Shown: positions 56,714-64,000 of the stretch, one piece after another
Layout of the letters: each line of letters begins with the position of its first letter
Numbering within the stretch: the first letter of the stretch is position 1
Assembly: GCA_030549205.1 (NCBI GenBank)
Contig: JAUKTV010000002.1
Coordinates: forward strand, 1,612,001-1,676,000
Source: Apiosordaria backusii
Taxonomy: Eukaryota; Ascomycota; Sordariomycetes; Sordariales; Lasiosphaeriaceae
Length of the DNA: 64,000 nt
Direction: 5' to 3'
The notes under the pieces: model-generated
Seen by the model: the letters and a program-made list of their open reading frames with translations, nothing else
What the model was told of the DNA's origin: nothing
Databases searched by the model: none
Made by a program: the position numbers and the translations under genes

Positions 56714-59700
56714 ATGGCCGGCAAGAAAAAGACAAAAAAGCCGGCCGCGAACCCCGCCCGCGGTTTTGCTACCACATCCATCGCATCCAAACCCAGAGCA
56801 GACCCCGCCGAAGCTGCCGCCGAAACCCCGGCCGGCAAAGGTGACGATGCCGCCGCCCCGCCATCCAGTGACGCAAAAGATGCCCCCCAGGCCGCCAGCG
56901 CCGCGACGACAACAAACGCACCCAAAGCGAAGGAGTTGAGCCCCGAAGAGTTCGAGCGCCAGCTGGAGGAGTCGGCATTGCAAATATTGGTGGAAAAATA
57001 CGCCCAAAAAGTCAGGCGCGACGCCCAGCGAATAAAGACACGCCTCGAGACCGACAGACGAATCCTGCGCGGGCAGGCCGAGACAATTAACACCAGAAAA
57101 TGGCTCCCTCCAGACCTGATGGACCACGTCCTGGATCTCATTCAGGCCGAGGCTCGATTTGCTGCGTCGAGCGTCACATCAGAGGGCGCAACTAGTAGAC
57201 TACCTCCTGAGGAAGACCTCATCATCAAGCTCTGGACCCTCCAACAGACGTTGGAAAACTCCGACTTTCCCAAGGACAGGGTTCAGCCAGCGCTTCAATT
57301 TGCCCTCGACATTGCGCCAAATATCTCGCCCAATGTCAAAAGTGATTCCGTCTGGGGCCTCGAGGAAGTTCTTGACTGGCTGGCCAGGGAATGCTCCAAG
57401 ACGGAGCTGCCGGATTACAGTGGGCGGAAACCAGGCTCGGGCAAGTCGCAAGGAGGTATGTTTTTTGTCACGGCTTAAAATATATGTTTTAATCATGCCA
57501 TTCACACTGATGTGGTCACAGACATGGCTACCGATTCCCCTCTACCTTCCGGCGCGACGACTCCCCTTGACCTTGAACCTCGTCGCGGACCAAAGGGCAA
57601 GAACGGCGCCTCGAATCGATCTCGTCAACCATCGCCCAAGAAATCGAACGTCACATACGATGAGGATATCGAGCCCGACCAATTGCTTCCCTTGTACCTC
57701 GAGACGCAAGCGAAACTGTTCGAGATTCGGCGCCCACGACAAGATGCGGCGAAAGGCAAGGGGGCCAAGGGAAACACAACGGCTGACCCCGAGGAGGCTC
57801 TATGTTTGGCAAAGCTCGACAAAATCGAAAAGGACGTGCTTTTTGACAAGTACGTGGCCGAGCAACAATGGCGGGCCAACAAAATTGCTCTGGAAAAGGA
57901 ATATGCAGCGGCCAAGGCGGAGGCAAAGAATAAGCAGGCCGAAGATGAACCGGCTCCAGCGCCAACAATCGAGTCGGATGATATCAACGAAGAGGCAGAG
58001 CGCATCGCTGCTGAGATTCTCGCTGAGCAGGAAGACGATGATGGGGCTCTGGCAGACCTGTTTGCTAGCTTGCCAGTCAATGAGGTTGACCCTCTGACAG
58101 GAAAGTCCAATACTGTTATGAACGGTTCAGATGGCTCGAAAGTGACTATCAGGGACTTTGGAAAGTGGACCGGAGTGAGTCCAATGCGGGTTCTGGAAGA
58201 GGCGTGTCGCGCAAGGGACTCATCCGTAAGGATATCGTATCACGTCTTGTCGGATGTTGCATTCGCAAATCGACATGCTGTCAAGATTGTCTGGTCCAAG
58301 CCTCAGGAAATCCCTCCGGCGCCTGAAATTGCCGAGATCGAGGTCTTTACGTCGCCTACGCAATTCGTCTACAAGATGATCTCCATCTCTACTTCTGACT
58401 TGAAACAGTCTGAAGCCTACATCGCCACCACCGCTCTGTTTTGCATCTTTGGATCTTCGGGCAAGGAAGAAAAGGTGGCCCTTCGGCTGCCTGCCACTTG
58501 GAAGGATCTCTGGTCAGAGATGGCCGAGGTCAGGAAGAACAAGGCTGACGAGCTGGACCGAGACGCGCTCAGGCACCTCCGCGATCTGGTTCGTACTCGA
58601 ATGGAGCAGGAGCTCGAGGATGGTGTCTTGATTCAGGGCTTCAAGGGGCGTGGTCAAAACAAGAGCCTGACGGATTCGGATCAGTCCGACAACGAACGGA
58701 TCAAGCGGCAACCGTTTGGTCCTGAATATTATCAGAATATCTGGCTGCAAAAGGCACATACGCCTCGCTTCCAAACCATGCTCCAGTCACGCGTGCAGCT
58801 GCCCATGTGGCAGTTCCGCGAGCAAGTGGTCAATGCCGTCGAGCAGAATCAGGTGGTGATTGTCTGTGGTGAGACTGGTTGCGGCAAGAGTACCCAGGTT
58901 CCTTCGTTCCTCCTTGAAGATCAGCTGATGAAGGGCAGGCCATGCAAGATTTACTGCACAGAGCCTCGTCGTATCTCGGCGCTTTCGCTTGCCAAGCGCG
59001 TCAGTGAGGAACTGGGAGAAAGCAAGGGCGATTTGGGAACATCTCGGTCCTTGGTCGGTTACTCGATTCGCCTCGAGTCCAACACCTGCAGAGAGACACG
59101 ACTTGTCTACGCCACGACTGGTATTGTCATGCGCATGCTCGAAAGCTCCAATGACCTCCAAGAAATCACCCATTTGGTCCTTGACGAGGTCCACGAACGT
59201 TCCATTGACAGCGATTTCCTCTTGATTGTTTTGAAGAAACTGCTTGTTCGGAGAAAAGATCTCAAGGTTGTTCTTATGTCGGCTACTGTCGATGCGGAGC
59301 GGTTCTCCAAGTATCTGAGCGGAGCACCTGTCCTTACAGTTCCTGGCCGAACGTTCCCGGTCAGCGTTGCGTATCTGGAAGATGCTGTTGAGCTGACTGG
59401 GTACTCGCTTGACTCGAGACCAGCAAAGGAGAAGCTCACGGATCTGGATGATGACATGGAGGCCGAAATCGACAACTCGTCAAAGCCCGAACTCATCAAG
59501 GAGCTCCGGCAATATTCTCCGCGTACCCGCAACACCCTCGCGGCGATGGACGAGTATCAAATCGACTTTGATCTTCTCATACAGCTGATCTCGAGGATTG
59601 CGGTTGACCCCAACTATGCAAACTTCAGCAAGGCCATCTTGGTCTTCTTGCCAGGTATTGCCGAAATTCGCACGCTCAACGACATGTTGTTGGGTGACAG

Positions 59701-61295
59701 GTTCTTTGCTGAGAACTGGCTTGTGTATCCGTTGCACTCGTCTATTGCTACGGAAGAGCAGGAGGCGGCTTTTTTGGTGCCGCCACCTGGAGTTCGCAAG
59801 ATTGTTCTGGCGACCAACATCGCCGAGACAGGTATCACGATTCCCGACGTGACCTGTGTCATTGACACAGGCAAACATCGTGAGATGCGGTTCGATGAAA
59901 GACGACAGCTTTCTCGTCTGATCGACACCTTTATCTCTCGCGCCAACGCAAAGCAGCGCCGCGGTCGTGCCGGCCGTGTGCAGGAAGGGCTGTGCTTCCA
60001 CATGTTCACCAAGTACCGCCACGACAATATTATGAGCGACCAGCAAACTCCCGAGATGTTGCGTCTGTCGCTCCAAGAACTTGCGATTCGCGTCAAGACA
60101 TGCAAGATTGGCGGTATCGAGGAGACACTGGGCGAGGCGCTGGATCCTCCGTCAGCCAAGAATATCCGCCGTGCTATTGATGCTCTTGTGGACGTTCGTG
60201 CTCTGACGGCCTCGTCTGAGGAGCTGACACCACTTGGTCTGCAGCTTGCGCGTCTTCCTCTGGATGTCTTCCTGGGGAAGCTTATTCTTCTGGGTTCCAT
60301 CTTCAAGTGTCTCGACATGGCTATTACCGTGGCGGCTATCTTGTCGTCCAAGTCTCCATTTGTTGCTCCTTTTGGCCAGCGGAGTCAGGCTGACACAGTC
60401 CGGAGAGGCTTCCGCAAGGGAGATTCCGATCTTTTGACTGTCTACAATGCCTACTCTGCCTGGAAGCGCGTTTGCCAGTCTGCCACTGGCGGCGGGGCCG
60501 AATACCAATTCTGCAGAAAGAACTTCCTCTCCCCTCAAACGCTGGCCAACATTGAGGATCTCAAGGGCCAGCTCATCACTTCGGTTGTGGACTCGGGCTT
60601 CCTGCAGCTGACAGCGGAGGAGAGGCAAGCGCATAACCGACTGCGGTTTGGTGGTAGAAGGCGTCGCCAGGTATTCTTTGAGATCCCCAAGCGCGTGGAC
60701 ATCAACAGCGACAACGATATTGTTGCGCAGTCGGTGATTGCTTGGAGTTTCTACCCCAAGCTTCTCGTTCGCGACGTGCCTGGCGGTAAAGGTCTGCGAA
60801 ATGTGGGCAACAACCAGAACATTAACCTTCACCCGAGCAGTGTGAACAAGGGGTACAATGACATGAGGTGGATGAGTTACTACCACATCATGCAGAACAA
60901 GCAGTATGTCCCCCCCTTTTTTTTTCCCCTTAACTATCACATCTTACTAATGTGGAATTATCAGATTTCTCAACGCCCACGAAACCACAGCCGTCGACCC
61001 GTTCGCTGTCGCCCTCTTGTGTGGTGACGTCCGCGCAGACTTGTATTCGGGAGTGTTAGTGCTAGACGGCAACCGCGCGCGGTTCGCGCTTCCGGACTGG
61101 AAGACGATGCTCGTGATGAAGGTGCTCCGCGCGAGATTGAAGGAGATGCTGACGCGGAACTTTAAGAGCCCGGGAAAGCTGCCTACGGCGCAGCACGAGC
61201 GGTGGTTGGAGGTTTGGCAGAGGATATTTACGCTGGCGCAGGAGACGAGGGAGAAGGAGAGGGAGAAGGCGGCTGCTGCGGCGGGGAAGGCTTAG
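56714..61295 (+). CDS. DEAH-box RNA helicase, DHX29-like (YLR419W-like)
   Basis: Exons 56714-57455, 57522-60903, 60965-61295; phases agree; 1484 residues. Helicase motifs: Walker A GETGCGKST (from residue 697), motif II DEVH (802-805), SAT (834-836), NIAETGITIPD, and motif VI QRRGRAGR. They are followed by the winged-helix/ratchet (HA2) and OB-fold regions (ALVDVRALTASSEELTPLG; QFLNAHETTAVDPFA). The N-terminal half is Lys/Ala-rich, then has LPPDLMDHVLDLI and EEVLDWLARECSKTELPDY, which resemble the N-terminal region of DHX29. DHX29 helps 40S subunits scan structured leaders; the closest yeast relative is YLR419W. Assignment between DHX29 and DHX57 groups is not certain. Confidence 0.92.
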
Positions 61296-61544
61296 TCCAC
61301 AAGGGTGTGGAGATGGGTTGTACATACGTACTGTACGATGAAACGATATGGGGGTGGTGGTCTTCTGGATTGTTTTGTACATATCTACCTGATGTTTGGG
61401 GGTTGGGTAGTAGTAAATCCGGAGGACGGGGATGAGTCATGTGCGTATGTAGACACAAAAAATACCAAGAGAAAGGGATACTAAGCTTGGTATGTGATGC
61501 AATGGATACGCACCCACAGTGTTGGATGCCTAGACGTGCCATGA

Positions 61545-61965
61545 TCCAACTCGTATAAGGGGAATTCTGGAAGTCTCAACTGCTATCAGGAGTTTGATTG
61601 GGGGGGTTGGCATGTTGATGTTGATCTTGGGGAGGGGAAAATAGAACAGGTGGTGGTGGGGTTGATATCGGATTATGGGGGGCTGAAGGAAGATATTGTG
61701 AGGGAGGTGGAGGTTTATCAGAGGTTGATGGAGGAAGGGTTGATGCCGGGATTGAGGATACCGGATTTCAAGGGTAAGTTTATCAGTCGGTGAGAAAAGG
61801 AGATACAAAAGTTGCTAACATGGAACAGGATTGGTTGTGCATGATGGCAAGGTGTACGGCTACCTCACGTCCTTCATCCCGGCCTCATACCAGAGCCTCG
61901 AGGATATCATTCTGAGGACCCTTGCTGGTGACCAACCAATGCCTGATCCTGCGCGGTGGACATAA
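61545..61965 (+). pseudogene. Decayed fragment of a kinase-like gene
   Basis: Two pieces, 61545-61773 and 61829-61965, join over a normal 55-nt GT-AG intron with a CTAAC branch site. The joined frame reads GLISDYGGLKEDIVREVEVY, LRIPDFKG and VHDGKVYGYLTSFIPAS, which resembles the N-lobe to hinge of fungal protein-kinase-like proteins. It has no start codon before an upstream stop, and ends at TAA just where the chain should continue; the next bases (AAAGATATGGTA) would read on in another frame. No catalytic loop is seen downstream. A broken remnant is the simplest reading. Confidence 0.45.
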
Positions 61966-62166
61966 AGATATGGTAAGGACTGCCAAGTACAGGCGTTTCG
62001 ATTGCACCTCAACGTCCATTGACCCATCTTTGAAGACATATTCAGACGCCTTTAAATTCATTCAAGTCATCAACTAACTCCAATGCCCTGATATGATCGC
62101 TCATAATTACAGTATCCCTTTCTACCTAAATACTATCACGGCAAAAAGTCCATGACGATGGTGTGC

Positions 62167-62437
62167 CTAGCAGCACCTCTTGTGGAACGAAAACATGCCT
62201 CGGCAGCAGTTGCACCCGATGGTGAAACCGCCACCGCGAAGGTTGAGCTCCTCGTCTTGGGCCATTTGGGGCATGGGCTCGGATTTCTGGGAATATTCGT
62301 CAGTGAAATGACCATGAATATGAAAGGAAAAAGAAGCTACCTACGGGCTGCTCAGTGATGATCTGCTTTGACGCAGGGTTGGCGGTCATTTGCATGGCCT
62401 GAGGGGCGGCCGGTTGCTGTTCTTGGATGGCAGGCAT
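62167..62437 (-). CDS. Small protein with a C-terminal Cys-rich motif
   Basis: Exons 62437-62345 and 62286-62167, phase 0; 70 residues. The N-terminal two thirds is Gln/Pro/Met-rich and probably unstructured (MPAIQEQQPAAPQ). The last 27 residues read ELNLRGGG, then FTIGCNCCRGMFSFHKRCC at the very end, with five cysteines. No signal peptide is seen. The layout (disordered Gln/Pro N-terminus, GGG, Cys-rich amphipathic end) recalls small fungal proteins anchored at membranes, possibly by acylation of the cysteines, such as the CYSTM type, but I cannot assign a family. Intron signals are normal (GTAGGT donor, CCCAG acceptor, CTGAC branch). Confidence 0.68.
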
Positions 62438-63032
62438 TTTGAGCGTTGTTTTTGTCTTTTTGTTTGTTTATGAAGATGAATGATAGACAGGCGTGAAGAA
62501 AAGAAGCGAAGTTGTTGACAAGGTGAGTGGAGTCGGTGAGTGAGGGTGTCGTCAGCGTCGCAGTGAGCAGCCAGCAAAAACCAAGGAAACCGACAGCGGC
62601 AGTTGTTAAAATAGAGTTGAGGTGGAGGTGGAGAGGAAAAAAGGTCTGGACCAGCCATCGAGGGTGCAGCCAATGAAGCAAACACGAGCCGGCTGATCGT
62701 CGATGCTGAGACAGGCACGGGGCAGTGCGTGGTGGGATATGATTGGTTAACAACAACGAGAGGGGCTGGCTGAGAGGGCGGGGCATCATGCATTTGTATC
62801 ACACGGTGGTTGGGGAGTGGGATTCGGGATCACGATAAGATACCTATCCTTGGCATTCTTCTCTCCGAGATCTTCCATGATAACGACCGATACAGTGTAG
62901 CTACTCGACTGAGATCCTCCATCTTTGAACCAGACGTCAACCCTCGACTCCCAGTGGCACCCATCCACCCCCGAGTTACTCCTCGCCTAAGACAATGGTC
63001 AGTCCGCAAAATTCGCCTCGCAACTTCACGGC
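62438..63032. other. Intergenic DNA
   Basis: Promoter of the small Cys-tail gene and 3' flank of the DUF4360 gene. No gene is seen. Confidence 0.45.
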
Positions 63033-63868
63033 CTATGCCTTGGGCTTCGTACACTTTTGCCACTGCAAGTAATGCTTCTGAACGAACTTGAGATCCGTCG
63101 AGTCGACCTATACACGATCCATCAACATGAATTCTCGAAACCCGGCCCTTGTCCAGCACAAAGTCAAGGCTGTGGCATCAATCACTCGGTGCACCTCCGC
63201 CACCTCGTCCTGATGTTCTCGAGTCTTCTTACCGTAAGGAGAGCAGGCTTGACCGCATCCATGGGCGACAGCCGCACCTCGGAGTTGATGTTGAGGAGTC
63301 CCTCCAGACCGCAGGGCGACCAGACGGTCGACTCGACGCCGAAAGTGTCCGTCTTGAGGTAGTTGTCGTCGTACGGACCCTTGATCGTGAGAGTCGAGGT
63401 GATCTGTATCGCGGTGTTGTTCGTTAGCATTTACCAGCAGAAGTCATCAGGAAACTTTTGAAGGGCTCGGGTCACCTGTTTGGAATCACCAGAGAAATAA
63501 TAGGTCGCCTTGCAGGTGCCTGTATCTCCCGAGGGGATCTGAGCGTAGCCGCGATAGTCGGCCTTGAAGACGGAAAACTGGTAGCCCTGGGGGTACTTGA
63601 TCTTGACGTTGAGCTGGCAGTTCTTGCGGTAGTTGGATGCGCTGATGCCCTGTCCAGCTTGGGCTATAAAGTTGGCGTAGAGTAGGGTGATAGTAGTCAG
63701 GTCAGACGAGAGCTGGCCGGACACGGTACCAGCAGGGCAGCCTGAACCTGCAAATGCGAGGCCAACGATGGAGACTTCGTGGCCAGACGGGGAGTCAGCG
63801 AGGGGGTCAACAATGACAGGAGAGGCGGTGGCAAGGCCAGCCACGAGGGGCAGAATAGAGAACTTCAT
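63033..63868 (-). CDS. Secreted DUF4360-family protein
   Basis: Three exons on the minus strand: 63868-63476, 63403-63233, 63107-63033; phases agree; 212 residues. A signal peptide (MKFSILPLVAGLATAS) precedes the DUF4360 pattern: VGLAFAGSGCPAGTVSGQLS, SNYRKNCQLNVKIKYPQGYQF, DYRGYAQI, ATYYFSG, then VWSPCGLEGLLNINSEVRL, and DLKFVQKHYLQWQKC. The family is common in ascomycetes and some bacteria; it is small, secreted and of unknown function. Four or more conserved Cys suggest disulfides. Introns have CTAAC-type branch sites; reading through the first ends at once (DDFCW stop), so the spliced model is strongly preferred. Confidence 0.92.
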
Positions 63869-64000
63869 GGTGAGTTGTCTTGAGTCTCAGATGGTGGTCG
63901 ATGGTGAGGATGCCAAAAGCATGCTGAAAGGGGCTGGAAACAAGCTTCTTATACCCCAGATTCTTCCTCATTCTTGCCATCACCAGCAGCACAGTGGCTC
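63869..64000. other. Promoter region of the DUF4360 gene
   Basis: Window end; upstream leader of the DUF4360 gene. Nothing else is seen. Confidence 0.4.

Overview
This window is nuclear DNA of a filamentous ascomycete (Pezizomycotina, Sordariomycetes; a Sordariales member of the Podospora/Chaetomium/Neurospora type is my inference). The evidence is compact genes with short GT-AG introns (mostly 45-120 nt, many with CTAAC/CTGAC branch sites), GC-rich third codon positions, fungal-specific families (CFEM, DUF3112, DUF4360, GH125, Som1, fungal Cox9), and no operons, CRISPR arrays or intact transposons. I joined exons by hand from splice signals and reading-frame phase. Cross-checks between phase and exon length agree for all spliced genes except the tentative 5' exon of mrpL22.

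Layout. 0.4-1.3 kb: Gis2/CNBP-type zinc-knuckle protein (+). 2.5-2.7 kb: two tRNA-Ala genes (-), the second with an intron. 3.2-4.7 kb: GH125 mannosidase (+). 5.4-6.8 kb: HAD-IIA phosphatase (-). 8.6-10.1 kb: a Rad51-paralog/XRCC2-like gene (-) diverging from som1 (+), with 60 bp between their start codons. 10.6-11.2 kb: cox9 in four tiny exons (-). 11.8-12.5 kb: glutathione S-transferase with a frameshift (-). 16.3-17.3 kb: CFEM membrane protein (+). 18.2-19.4 kb: mitochondrial ribosomal protein L22 (-). 20.3-28.5 kb: a surface-protein neighbourhood with two related Cys-rich single-pass proteins, a seven-TM DUF3112 protein, and a possible third single-pass relative. 30.0-31.3 kb: RACK1/cpc-2 (-), carrying a U24-like box C/D snoRNA in its last intron. 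31.9-33.0 kb: TAF8 (-). 33.6-35.0 kb: LRR protein kinase with a frameshift (+). 38.4-41.5 kb: an isochorismatase-like/AlkB/GST-like fusion (+). 42.3-44.2 kb: mitochondrial SHMT (-). 45.4-46.5 kb: ribosomal protein L19 (-), whose start codon is split by an intron. 47.5-55.7 kb: GCN1 (-). 56.7-61.3 kb: DHX29-like DEAH helicase (+). 61.5-62.0 kb: decayed kinase-like fragment. 62.2-62.4 kb: 70-residue protein with a Cys-rich tail (-). 63.0-63.9 kb: secreted DUF4360 protein (-).

Biology. Most genes are housekeeping, and translation is over-represented: RACK1, GCN1, L19, mL22, DHX29-like helicase, Gis2 and tRNA-Ala. RACK1 (cpc-2) and GCN1 both act in general amino-acid (cross-pathway) control, but they are not adjacent and are probably co-located by chance. 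The less-characterised parts are the Cys-rich membrane proteins, the three-domain fusion and the RACK1-hosted snoRNA. Large gene-free stretches (12.5-16.3 and 35.0-38.3 kb) contain only short repeats that I can recognise.
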